This document shows, piece after piece, positions 8,854-17,229 of a DNA stretch of 64,000 bases. A program made the translations under genes and the position numbers. The notes beneath the pieces were generated by a model. The model had not been told where the DNA came from. It made no database searches and saw only the letters and a program-made list of their open reading frames with translations. The stretch is from Flavipsychrobacter sp. (GTDB lineage: Bacteria; Bacteroidota; Bacteroidia; Chitinophagales; Chitinophagaceae): NCBI GenBank assembly GCA_016787265.1, contig JAEUVF010000016.1:124001-188000 (forward strand). The letters run 5' to 3'. The stretch's first letter is position 1. Each line of letters begins with the position of its first letter.

Positions 8854-11800
8854 TCAGGCAGAAACCGGAATGGTAACCACCTCATCGAGTTCACTATGCA
8901 TTTTTTTCTTGGACGATAAATAAGAATACATGGCTGGAATTACATAGAGGGTCAGAATCAGCGAGAACATGATCCCTCCGGTAATTACGATACCTAACGG
9001 AATACGGCTGGTGGATGCGGCTCCCAGGGAAAGTGCCAGGGGCAAAGCACCCAGTGCCATTGCCAGACTGGTCATCAGAATGGGGCGTAACCTGCTTACC
9101 GCTGCATCAATTACAGCTGGTGATTTGGCCATGCCTTCCATCCGTTTATGATTGGCGAATTCCACGATAAGGATACCATTTTTCGTTACTAGTCCAATGA
9201 GCATGATCATTCCGATCTGTGAAAAGATATTCAGTGTTTGATCAAATATCCACAAAGCAATGAGGGCTCCGGCAATTGCCAGCGGTACAGTAAACATGAT
9301 TATGAAAGGATCAATAAAACTTTCAAATTGCGCTGCCAGGATCAGAAAAATCAATCCCAATGCCAACAGGAAAGCAAAGCTGGTATTGCTGGAACTTTCC
9401 TGGAAATCTCTTGAGGACCCCGATAATGCAGTTGAAAAACTTTCATCCAGTAAACCATCTGCAATCTTTTCCATTTCTTTGATGCCGTCACCAATTGTTT
9501 TGCCAGGTGCGAGTCCGGCTGATACTGTTGCGGATTTATACCTGTTAAAATGGTAGATAGTTGGAGGGGTGGTTTCTTCTTCAAAACTCACAATATTATC
9601 CAGTGATACTACCTGCCCTGTAGAACTCCGTACATATACAGTTTTCAGATCGGTGGGTTCATCACGATCGTTTCTTGCCAGTTGCCCGATCACCTGGTAT
9701 TGTTTGCCATCTTTGGTGAAATAGCCAAGTCGGCGATTACTCAGCGCCAGTTGCAGGGTGGATGAAATGTCTTCTACCGAGATACCAAGCTGACTTGCTT
9801 TGAGACGATCAATATTCAGGCGAAGTTCAGGCTTGTTGAATTTGAGATCAGCATCCACTCCCTGAAATATAGGACTCCGATTGGCTTCTTCCAGGAATTT
9901 TGGTAATACCTCGCGGATTTTTTCAAAGTTTACATTCTGAATCACAAATTGAACCGGCAATCCACCTCTTCTGTTCACCTGGATGGTTTGTTCCTGGATG
10001 GCGAAAGCACGTCCTTCATTGAATCTTCCCAGGTTTCGGTTCACCATATCTACGATTTGCTGCTGACTCCTGACCCTCTCATCCGGGTCGACAAGGGTCA
10101 TCCGAAGAAAGCCGGTGTTTACAGAACCTGATCCCGAAAATCCGGGAGCGGTAACAGTGATCATTACCCGCTTTTCAGGAACTGAATCCAGCATGAACCT
10201 TCCAATGCGGTCTATATAACTATCCATATAGTCGAAGGACGTTCCTTCGGGTGCTGTAATAGATAACCGAAACTGGCTGCGATCCTCCATGGGAGCCAGT
10301 TCCGACTGCATATTGGTGCCAATAAAATAAATGGCGGCAAAACAGATTCCAATGATCAGGAAGGCAATCCAGCGAACACGCATAAAACCAGACAGGGTGC
10401 GGCGATACAGATTTTCCATCCCTACGAAAAATGGCTCTGTTTTTCTGTAGAACCAGGATGGTTTCTGAGATTTTCGGGTGAGCTTTACGTTTAGGACAGG
10501 CGTTAATGTCAAAGACACAAATGCCGATATTAATACCGCGCCTGCAACTACAATTCCAAATTCACGGAACAGCCGTCCAACAAATCCTTCCAGGAAAACA
10601 ATGGGTAAGAATACCACTGCGAGGGTAATGGATGTTGCAATTACGGCAAAATAAATTTCTTTTGATCCTTCCTTCGCTGCCTGCCATTTATCCATGCCCT
10701 TTTCCATCTTTTTAAAGATGTTTTCCGTTACCACAATTCCATCGTCCACTACCAATCCCGTGGCAAGTACGATTGCGAGTAGCGTAAGTACATTGATGGT
10801 AAAGCCAAACAGGTACATGATGAAAAAGGCCCCGATCAATGAAACGGGTATATCAATAAGCGGCCGGATGGCAATAATCCAGTCGCGGAAGAAGAAGTAA
10901 ATTATAAGTACAACCAAAACAAAAGCAATAAGCAGCGTTTCTTCTACTTCCAGTATCGATCGTTTAATAAACTTGGTCTGATCCAGCGCGATATCCAGTG
11001 ATATATCTTCCGGTACATCCTTTTTGATTTGTTCATAGCGCTTGTAGAATTCATCGCTGATGGCTACATAATTTGAACCAGGTTGAGGCACCAGGGCCAG
11101 GGCTATCATGGGGATAGTACTTTCTTTGAGTACGGTTTCCTCATTCTCGGGACCTAATACAGCTTCTCCGATATCCTTAAGTTTGATATCGGACCCACCC
11201 ACATTTTTTATTATGATGTTATTGAACTCTTCTTCCGTATTCAGTAAGCCAAAAGTGCGCACAGATAATTCAGTAGCATTACCGGATATTTTTCCGGATG
11301 GCAATTCGATGTTCTGGGTTCTTAATGCTGTTTGAACATCCGATGGGGTTAATCCGTACGCCGATAATTTTGCAGGATCGAACCAGATCCGCATGGCGTA
11401 TCGTTTCTCTCCCCAAATCTGGATTCCACTAACACCGGGAATGGTTTGGAGTCGCTCCAGCAGATTGTTGGTTGCATACTCTGTTACCTGCAACTGATTG
11501 CGGGTATTGCTCTGGACCGTCATTGAAATGATCACATCGGAACTGGCATCTGCTTTGGAAACAACCGGAGGAGCATCCAGGTCATCAGGCAGTGAACGCA
11601 CCGCTTGTGAAACCTTATCCCTTACATCATTGGCAGCTGCTTCCAGGTCGATCGACAAATCAAATTCAACCGTAATATTGGAAGTGCCCTGGCTGCTGCT
11701 GGAAGTAATATTTTTTACACCGGCAATACCGTTTACAGCTTTTTCAAGTGGCTCGGTAATCTGTGATTCAATGATATCGGCATTGGCTCCGGGATAGGAG

Positions 11801-11946
11801 GTGCGAACGTTAACAACCGGGGGATCAATTGCCGGGTAATCCCGCACCCCTAGAAATTTGTAACCGATCAATCCGAATACAATGATCACCACGTTCATCA
11901 CGATGGCCAGTACCGGCCTCCGTAAACTCAGTTCGGATATATTCAT
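8854..11946 (-). CDS. RND-family multidrug efflux pump, inner membrane permease (AcrB/MexB type)
   Basis: 1030 residues, the standard size. TM1 is near residues 11-31, followed by a large periplasmic porter loop, TM2-6, a second periplasmic loop and TM8-12. The proton-relay pair lies in GLVVDDGIVVTEN near residue 405, matching the D407/D408 pair of AcrB. The helix-4 neighbourhood and the late MLIGLVTKNGILIVEFAN segment fit the HAE-1 drug-efflux subgroup rather than heavy-metal pumps. It sits between the adaptor (6-base gap) and the TolC channel. No regulator gene is adjacent. Substrates cannot be read from sequence. Confidence 0.93.
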   Translation of the reverse strand: MNISELSLRRPVLAIVMNVVIIVFGLIGYKFLGVRDYPAIDPPVVNVRTSYPGANADIIESQITEPLEKAVNGIAGVKNITSSSSQGTSNITVEFDLSIDLEAAANDVRDKVSQAVRSLPDDLDAPPVVSKADASSDVIISMTVQSNTRNQLQVTEYATNNLLERLQTIPGVSGIQIWGEKRYAMRIWFDPAKLSAYGLTPSDVQTALRTQNIELPSGKISGNATELSVRTFGLLNTEEEFNNIIIKNVGGSDIKLKDIGEAVLGPENEETVLKESTIPMIALALVPQPGSNYVAISDEFYKRYEQIKKDVPEDISLDIALDQTKFIKRSILEVEETLLIAFVLVVLIIYFFFRDWIIAIRPLIDIPVSLIGAFFIMYLFGFTINVLTLLAIVLATGLVVDDGIVVTENIFKKMEKGMDKWQAAKEGSKEIYFAVIATSITLAVVFLPIVFLEGFVGRLFREFGIVVAGAVLISAFVSLTLTPVLNVKLTRKSQKPSWFYRKTEPFFVGMENLYRRTLSGFMRVRWIAFLIIGICFAAIYFIGTNMQSELAPMEDRSQFRLSITAPEGTSFDYMDSYIDRIGRFMLDSVPEKRVMITVTAPGFSGSGSVNTGFLRMTLVDPDERVRSQQQIVDMVNRNLGRFNEGRAFAIQEQTIQVNRRGGLPVQFVIQNVNFEKIREVLPKFLEEANRSPIFQGVDADLKFNKPELRLNIDRLKASQLGISVEDISSTLQLALSNRRLGYFTKDGKQYQVIGQLARNDRDEPTDLKTVYVRSSTGQVVSLDNIVSFEEETTPPTIYHFNRYKSATVSAGLAPGKTIGDGIKEMEKIADGLLDESFSTALSGSSRDFQESSSNTSFAFLLALGLIFLILAAQFESFIDPFIIMFTVPLAIAGALIALWIFDQTLNIFSQIGMIMLIGLVTKNGILIVEFANHKRMEGMAKSPAVIDAAVSRLRPILMTSLAMALGALPLALSLGAASTSRIPLGIVITGGIMFSLILTLYVIPAMYSYLSSKKKMHSELDEVVTIPVSA

Positions 11947-11952
11947 GGCTGC

Positions 11953-13023
11953 TTAGTTAAGTTTGGATATGGCAATTTTGGTTTCAGGCTTAATGGAAAG
12001 CAGGCCGGTTGTGACAATCGTATCACCTGCTTGTAACCCATCAACAATCTGGACATACGTACTATCCCGAACTCCTGTTGTTACTGTTTCAAATACTGCC
12101 GTACCATCTCTGTATACAATTACTTTTTTAAATCGTGCCTGTGGTATTACGGCCTGGGTCGGGACCAGCAGCGCGTTGTTGTTTTTTCCGAAATCCAGTT
12201 GCACTTTCGCAAATGCCCCGGGAATCAATTGTGGTGCCTTTCCCTGAACCACCGCACGGATCCGGAGGCTTCTACTCTCTTCCATTACCGCTTCTTCAGT
12301 TGCCAGTACTTTTGCAGGAATAGATTTGTCCAGTCCTTCAATAGTAAAGCTCACCATCGAGCCCGATTTTATACGACTGCTGTATTTCTCCGGTACCGTG
12401 AATTCCAGTTTTAATTCGTTTTCCTGCCTGATATTGGTAATGAGCGTTGCAGGAGTTACATAAGCACCCATGCTGACATTCCGCAATCCCAACCTGCCGG
12501 AGAAGGGTGCGCGGATCTCTGTTTTTTCAATAGAGGTACGAATTAACTCCATATCCGCTTTGATGTTATTTACCTGGAGTACACTGAGATCATATTCCTG
12601 TTTGCTGATACCATCTATTTTCAGCAGCTCAGCCTGGCGACTGGCGGTTTGTTCGTAAATATTTAACTGCACCTGCAGTTTTTTTAATTGTGCCTGCAGA
12701 TCATCATCGTACAATTTAAACAGCAGGGTACCCTTGCTCACCTGTTGGCCTTCCCGGATATTAAGTTGTGTTACCCTGCCTGAAACCTCCGGTCTTAACT
12801 CGGTTGCTTCATAAGGCATCAGGGTGCCCGGTACTTCCAGTTTTTCACTAACGGATCCGGTTTTCAATACAAATGCCTCCACTTTTATCACCTGGGAGGG
12901 TCTGGCAGAAGTTCCGGCTACCGGTGGGGCTATTTTCTTTTTATCATCTGATTTGCAGGAATTCAAACCTCCAAGAAGACTGGAGACTAATACAAAAGAG
13001 AGCGTACTGGATAACAATCGCAT
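11953..13023 (-). CDS. RND efflux periplasmic adaptor lipoprotein
   Basis: 356 residues when started at the ATG at 13021-13023. An upstream in-frame start at 13110 would add 29 residues in front of the signal peptide and is unlikely. Residues 1-23 are a lipoprotein signal with lipobox LNSC (Cys23). The body has the membrane-fusion order: half-lipoyl (PEVSGRVTQLNIREGQQV), a helical hairpin of about 60 residues, the second half-lipoyl (IRAPFSGRLGLRNVSMGAYV), a beta barrel and the membrane-proximal domain. It is the first gene of the tripartite pump operon, 164 bases after purK ends. Confidence 0.92.
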   Translation of the reverse strand: MRLLSSTLSFVLVSSLLGGLNSCKSDDKKKIAPPVAGTSARPSQVIKVEAFVLKTGSVSEKLEVPGTLMPYEATELRPEVSGRVTQLNIREGQQVSKGTLLFKLYDDDLQAQLKKLQVQLNIYEQTASRQAELLKIDGISKQEYDLSVLQVNNIKADMELIRTSIEKTEIRAPFSGRLGLRNVSMGAYVTPATLITNIRQENELKLEFTVPEKYSSRIKSGSMVSFTIEGLDKSIPAKVLATEEAVMEESRSLRIRAVVQGKAPQLIPGAFAKVQLDFGKNNNALLVPTQAVIPQARFKKVIVYRDGTAVFETVTTGVRDSTYVQIVDGLQAGDTIVTTGLLSIKPETKIAISKLN

Positions 13024-13187
13024 GAATTTTCCCTGATTTAAAGTTGGGTCAATGGTAAAATTAACAGATAAATCCTGCCTAAAGTTGCAGGACTTAACAG
13101 AAGTCGCCAAATCACCACGGTTTCCTGTTTTCTTGGGATAAACGGTAATTAATCCGGATGATCGGGAAATACAGATTAAAATTGCCC

Positions 13188-14309
13188 TTAACTCTTCACC
13201 TTTAAAGTACGTTTGATCTGGTGTGCCTTCCTGACCAGATCGTGCCGGTCCTTTCCCAGAATGGTTACATGGCCCATTTTTCTACCGGGTTTCGTTTGAT
13301 TTTTACCATACAGATGCACATAGACATCTTCCATGTTCAACACATCTTCCAGGCCTTCATATTTTACATTTCCTGAAAAACCAGGTTCACCAATCAGGTT
13401 TACGAGTGAAGAAGGAAGCAGGGCAGTTGTGGAACCAAGTGGATAATCCAGCAAAATCCGCCATAACATATCATATTGCGAGGAAGAGTGTGCCTCGATT
13501 GTATGATGTCCACTGTTATGTACACGTGGAGCGGCCTCATTTACCAATACCTCTCCGGATTTATCAATAAAGAGTTCGATTGCAAAAAGTCCGGGGGAAG
13601 AAAGCGCCTTTACAAGTTTCAATGCTATAGCCTCTGCTCTCCAGAGTGTTTTGTCTTCCAGGTCGGCAGGAGCAATTTGATAGTCCAGCAAATTCAGGTT
13701 GGGATCAAATACCATTTCAACAGGTGGGTAGATAGCCTGTTCTCCCTTATTATTGATGGCCACAAGCAGGGCGATTTCCTTTTCAATAGTGACTTTTTTT
13801 TCAAGCACACTGGGTGCATCAAATGCCAGCTCAAATTCTTCTGAGGAATGCAGCAGCTGAACTCCTTTTCCATCGTATCCGCCTTCGCCCAGTTTTTGCG
13901 CTGCGGGTAAAAAATCCAAATGGGATTGCAGTGCTTCTTTATTGGCCACTATTTTAAATTCAGCAGTGGGTATGCCGTTGGCCTGGTAAAATTCTTTCTG
14001 AATTATTTTATTCTTGATAGTTCTGAGCGCGGAAGGTTTTGGAATTACTTTAACCCCTTCTTTTTCCAACTGTTCCAGCGCATCCACATTGACGGATTCT
14101 ATTTCGATGGTGATTGCGTCAAGTTGTTTTCCAAATTGGTATACATCATCATAGGAGCGGATATCACCCGTTACAAAATGATGGCAAAGATGTGCGGCGG
14201 GACAGGAGGGATCAATTTCCATTACCCAGGTTTCAACCGGGTAATTAGCTGCTTCCTGTAACAACATTCTGCCTAATTGTCCTCCTCCAAGTATTCCAAC
14301 TTTTTTCAT
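13188..14309 (-). CDS. purK: N5-carboxyaminoimidazole ribonucleotide synthetase PurK
   Basis: 373 residues. This ATP-grasp enzyme carboxylates aminoimidazole ribonucleotide with bicarbonate. Visible are the N-terminal VGILGGGQLGRMLLQEA motif, the ATP-grasp segment KLGEGGYDGKGVQLL, and the metal/active-site region VNEAAPRVHNSGHHTIEA. A -7 box (TATTTTTG in gene orientation) ends only 4 nt before the ATG, predicting a leaderless message. Transcription could continue through the efflux operon to purE, but the 164-base gap leaves room for a separate promoter. Confidence 0.95.
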   Translation of the reverse strand: MKKVGILGGGQLGRMLLQEAANYPVETWVMEIDPSCPAAHLCHHFVTGDIRSYDDVYQFGKQLDAITIEIESVNVDALEQLEKEGVKVIPKPSALRTIKNKIIQKEFYQANGIPTAEFKIVANKEALQSHLDFLPAAQKLGEGGYDGKGVQLLHSSEEFELAFDAPSVLEKKVTIEKEIALLVAINNKGEQAIYPPVEMVFDPNLNLLDYQIAPADLEDKTLWRAEAIALKLVKALSSPGLFAIELFIDKSGEVLVNEAAPRVHNSGHHTIEAHSSSQYDMLWRILLDYPLGSTTALLPSSLVNLIGEPGFSGNVKYEGLEDVLNMEDVYVHLYGKNQTKPGRKMGHVTILGKDRHDLVRKAHQIKRTLKVKS

Positions 14310-14313
14310 GGCG

Positions 14314-14321
14314 CAAAAATA
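14314..14321 (-). promoter_or_regulatory. -7 promoter element of purK
   Basis: On the minus strand this reads TATTTTTG, a match to the Bacteroidota TAnnTTTG box. It ends 4 nt upstream of the purK ATG, so transcription would start at or next to the start codon. No good TTG -33 box is seen at the usual distance. Confidence 0.45.
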
Positions 14322-14352
14322 ATGATTCCGCCGCCTGCAGGTTCAGGATTCT

Positions 14353-14360
14353 TATATTTG
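14353..14360 (+). promoter_or_regulatory. -7 promoter element of the hppD leader
   Basis: TATATTTG is an exact match to TAnnTTTG. The expected start site is about 14364-14366, exactly at the 5' arm of the predicted leader stem. No clear TTG -33 box is present upstream. No other consensus box lies between here and hppD. Confidence 0.5.
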
Positions 14361-14364
14361 TGGT

Positions 14365-14510
14365 ATGACTCCGGATTATCCTCATAAACTGTTTTCCGAC
14401 CACAGACAGCAATACTGTCTGCTGATGGAGTCATTGGCGATGGATTCAATTGCATTGGTATAAGGTTTCAAAAAGGTCCGGCACCCCGGCCTTTATTCTT
14501 CATTTTTTTT
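14365..14510 (+). ncRNA. Candidate structured leader or small RNA upstream of hppD
   Basis: From the predicted start site, ATGACTCC (14365-14372) pairs perfectly with GGAGTCAT (14427-14434), closing a domain that contains a 7-bp hairpin (CAGACAG/CTGTCTG, 14403-14421, loop CAATA). After a 37-base linker comes a GC-rich hairpin with a T tract (14472-14510). This is the form of a terminator-controlled leader or an independent small RNA. I do not recognise it as a named RNA family. An alternative reading is a leaderless 32-codon ORF (14365-14463) with two Tyr and one Phe codons, i.e. a leader peptide. Which is right cannot be settled from one sequence. Confidence 0.4.
14472..14510 (+). terminator. 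Intrinsic-terminator-like hairpin in the hppD leader
   Basis: Arms AAAGG(T)CCGG (14472-14481, one bulged T) and CCGGCCTTT (14486-14494) enclose a CACC loop and are followed by a T-rich tail ending in eight T (14503-14510). It lies 13 bases before the hppD start codon, so hppD transcription from the upstream promoter must read through it. CCGGA at 14371-14375 could pair with TCCGG at 14477-14481 as a weak competing pairing. Confidence 0.55.
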
Positions 14511-14523
14511 AATTACCCGCAAT

Positions 14524-15651
14524 ATGAACCAGGTTTTATCCAGACTTCAGCAGCATGCTGCAACTGATTTTCTTCCTCTCCAGGGAACTGATTACGTAGA
14601 ATTTTATGTAGGAAATGCCAAACAGGCCGCTCATTTTTATAAAACCGCTTTTGGATTCCAGAGCCTGGCTTATGCAGGCCCGGAAACCGGTGTAAAGGAC
14701 CGTGCGAGTTATGCGGTGCGCCAACATAAACTGACTTTTGTATTTACCACGCCACTTCGGCCGGATAATGAAATCGCAGATCATATTTATCGGCATGGAG
14801 ACGGGGTTAAAATACTTGCACTAAGAGTAGACGATGCCACCAGGGCATGGAATGAAACCACTTTGCGCGGTGCAGATTCCTATATGGAGCCACAACGGCA
14901 TACGGATGAGTACGGTGATTTAATCATGAGTGGGATAAAAACCTATGGCGATACGGTTCACCTGTTCATTGAACGAACCAACTACTCCGGACCTTTTCTT
15001 CCCGGTTACCAGGCCTGGAAATCGGAATATAATCCAACTGAAACCGGGCTTTTATATGTTGACCATTGCGTAGGAAATGTGGGTTGGAACCAGATGGAAA
15101 AATGGGTGGGGTTTTATGAAAATGTAATGGGCTTCCGCAATATCCTGAGTTTTGACGACAAGGATATTTCAACCGAATACTCTGCCTTGATGAGTAAGGT
15201 TATGTCTAACGGTAACGGATATGTGAAATTTCCCATCAATGAACCGGCTGAGGGCAAGAAAAAAAGCCAGGTGGAAGAGTTCCTGGAATTTTATAATGGA
15301 GAAGGTTGCCAGCATGTAGCCCTGGCAACGGGTAATATCATTGAAACGGTTTCGGCATTGCGGCAAAGAGGGGTAGAGTTTTTGAAAGTGCCAGGATCTT
15401 ATTACGATGAATTACTGGATCGGGTGGGACAAATAGATGAAGATCTGGCGCCTTTGCGTGAGCTGGGTATACTGGTGGACCGTGATGAGGAAGGATATTT
15501 ATTGCAAATCTTCACCAAACCGGTGGAAGACCGGCCGACATTGTTTTTTGAGATCATTCAGCGAAAAGGGGCAACAAGTTTTGGAAAGGGAAATTTTAAA
15601 GCCTTGTTCGAAGCCATTGAAAGAGAACAGGAAAAAAGAGGAAACTTATAA
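14524..15651 (+). CDS. hppD: 4-hydroxyphenylpyruvate dioxygenase
   Basis: 375 residues, full length. The enzyme converts 4-hydroxyphenylpyruvate to homogentisate in tyrosine breakdown. It is a tandem vicinal-oxygen-chelate protein: the N-terminal domain begins DYVEFYVGNAKQAAHFY and the catalytic domain begins near residue 178. The three iron ligands are in place: His181 (YVDHC), His264 (GCQHVAL) and Glu343 (LFFEIIQR). No homogentisate dioxygenase or fumarylacetoacetase is in the window. The gene is preceded by the structured leader and followed 7 bases after the stop by a strong terminator, so it is probably a one-gene unit. Confidence 0.95.
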   Translation: MNQVLSRLQQHAATDFLPLQGTDYVEFYVGNAKQAAHFYKTAFGFQSLAYAGPETGVKDRASYAVRQHKLTFVFTTPLRPDNEIADHIYRHGDGVKILALRVDDATRAWNETTLRGADSYMEPQRHTDEYGDLIMSGIKTYGDTVHLFIERTNYSGPFLPGYQAWKSEYNPTETGLLYVDHCVGNVGWNQMEKWVGFYENVMGFRNILSFDDKDISTEYSALMSKVMSNGNGYVKFPINEPAEGKKKSQVEEFLEFYNGEGCQHVALATGNIIETVSALRQRGVEFLKVPGSYYDELLDRVGQIDEDLAPLRELGILVDRDEEGYLLQIFTKPVEDRPTLFFEIIQRKGATSFGKGNFKALFEAIEREQEKRGNL

Positions 15652-15658
15652 TAAACAG

Positions 15659-15687
15659 CCCCGGAACAGCGTTTCCGGGGATTTTAT
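15659..15687 (+). terminator. Intrinsic terminator of hppD
   Basis: A perfect 8-bp stem (CCCCGGAA 15659-15666, TTCCGGGG 15673-15680) with a six-base loop is followed by ATTTTAT. Confidence 0.85.
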
Positions 15688-15736
15688 AGCTTTCTTATCA
15701 ATTCTTTGTATTATTTTAGTGCAGTTCTGATCAACT

Positions 15737-16936
15737 ATGAAAAAAATCAGCATCACCCTATTGATCCTTAGCTGGGTTCTTGCTGGCTTTTCGCAAACTG
15801 CCTACAATGCCAGTTTTGCCGATTACCAGCGAAATTTTCCCCGACTCCATGATATCCTTCGCAAAAAAGAAGACAGTCTTCGTCGGCAGTTTACCGAAAA
15901 AGGATTGTCATGGCCAGCCAAATACATATACCTGCGTTCCTTCAAATACGACAGCCAGCTTGAAGTTTGGGTAAAGAATGATAAAAAAGAAGCGTTTCAG
16001 CTCTTCAAAACCTATAAGGTTTGTGCAATGGCGGGCACACTGGGACCCAAGCGGATGGAGGGTGATTACCAGGTTCCGGAAGGATTTTATTATATCAATG
16101 AATTCAATCCCCGCAGTGTTTATCACTTATCGCTTGGGTTGAATTATCCCAACGCTTCGGATCGTTATCTGAGTGATGCCATCCAGCCCGGAGGGGATAT
16201 TTATATTCATGGTAGCTGTGTTACAACAGGATGTATCCCGATAACGGATTCACAGATCGAAGAGTTGTATGCATTGGCTACTTATGCCAAGTCATCCGGG
16301 CAGGACTTTATCCCGGTACATATATTTCCTGTTCGTTTCAATGTGAAGAAGAGTGCTGATTACCTGAGTAAATACGTTCGTGATTTTGCAGACTATGCGC
16401 ATCTTGCCAACAGCCTGAAGGAAGTATTTTATTATTTTGAAAAGCACAAGCAATTACCTCTGATCATGGTGAATAATCGTGGCAGTTATGTGTTGGATGA
16501 AGATGTGAGAAATGCGCTTCCAACAGCAGAAAAAAAGGTGCTCCCTCCTCCGGTGGTTAAAAAGAAACGCAAGCACACCGAATTTGACGAATCTGAAATT
16601 CCAACAACTGTTCATAAATTACCGGAGTTTCCGGGTGGTTCAGATGCATTCCGGCTATACCTGCGGGATTTAAATAAAAAACTCGGGCCCTACCTTAATG
16701 ACGACCAGCATACCGCATATGTACTGGTTGAATTCATCGTAACCACCAAAGGGAAAGTATTGAATCCCCGAATTATCCGCGGAGGAAATGATTTGCTCAA
16801 TGAACATTTATTGGATGCGCTTGAAGAAATGCCCGACTGGTTACCTGCTGTTCGGGAAGGCAAAACGGTTCCAATGAAACTCAAGCAGACCATCGTAATT
16901 GATAATAAGCTGCCAGGGGTACAGGTAGGAAGCTGA
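15737..16936 (+). CDS. L,D-transpeptidase (YkuD-like) fused to a TonB-type C-terminal domain
   Basis: 399 residues. A signal peptide (about residues 1-19, ending GFSQ) is followed by an L,D-transpeptidase catalytic domain carrying the signature His158-Gly-Ser-Cys-Val-Thr-Thr-Gly-Cys166, where Cys166 is the expected nucleophile for peptidoglycan cross-linking or protein attachment. After a basic linker (about residues 270-290), residues ~293-395 resemble the Bacteroidota TonB C-terminal fold: LPEFPGGSDAFRLYL, then AYVLVEFIVTTKGKVLNPRI and MPDWLPAVREGKTVPMKLK. The combination suggests a periplasmic wall enzyme with a second protein-binding domain. There is no membrane anchor after the signal sequence, so energy transduction in the TonB sense is unlikely. 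Confidence 0.8.
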   Translation: MKKISITLLILSWVLAGFSQTAYNASFADYQRNFPRLHDILRKKEDSLRRQFTEKGLSWPAKYIYLRSFKYDSQLEVWVKNDKKEAFQLFKTYKVCAMAGTLGPKRMEGDYQVPEGFYYINEFNPRSVYHLSLGLNYPNASDRYLSDAIQPGGDIYIHGSCVTTGCIPITDSQIEELYALATYAKSSGQDFIPVHIFPVRFNVKKSADYLSKYVRDFADYAHLANSLKEVFYYFEKHKQLPLIMVNNRGSYVLDEDVRNALPTAEKKVLPPPVVKKKRKHTEFDESEIPTTVHKLPEFPGGSDAFRLYLRDLNKKLGPYLNDDQHTAYVLVEFIVTTKGKVLNPRIIRGGNDLLNEHLLDALEEMPDWLPAVREGKTVPMKLKQTIVIDNKLPGVQVGS

Positions 16937-17229
16937 GGGAAGTGAGAATTATGAATTATGAATTATGAAGTGAGGAGCCAGACCCATCATCGAATATCCT
17001 GACCAATTTTTTAATACTGATTCAACTGCTAATTTTCATCGCAACCGTTATTGCTACATACTGCCTCCGTAAATCCGCACAAAAAACATAAAGGACGTCC
17101 ATCCGGCTCCGCTCCTCTATTGCTCCATCTTCCATGCCTCCTTTGTTTCCATTCCTCCATTCCTCCTTTTCTCCTTTTCTCCCTCTTCCATTCCTCCTTT
17201 CTCCCTTCTCCCTTCTCACTTTTCACCTT
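16937..17229. repeat. Simple-repeat spacer between convergent genes (ATTATGA, TTCCTCC and TTTCACC tracts)
   Basis: The 293 bases contain three ATTATGA-like copies just after the stop at 16936, then ordinary sequence, then about 110 bases of pyrimidine-rich tract (repeated CTCCTT/CCATTCCTCC from about 17110) ending in CACCTTTCACCTTTCAC at the 3' end of lysC. Long frames across the purine-rich strand encode only Arg/Glu/Lys/Gly-rich low-complexity peptide and are not genes. No RNA gene or other coding signal was seen. Confidence 0.7.

Noticed and set aside
14373..14402. Known riboswitch class in the hppD leader
   Set aside because: I could not match it to any consensus I know, so it is reported only as an unassigned structured leader.
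17022..17226. Minus-strand frames encoding Arg/Glu/Lys/Gly-rich peptide
   Set aside because: They are translations of the purine-rich strand of a simple repeat and are open in more than one frame for that reason.
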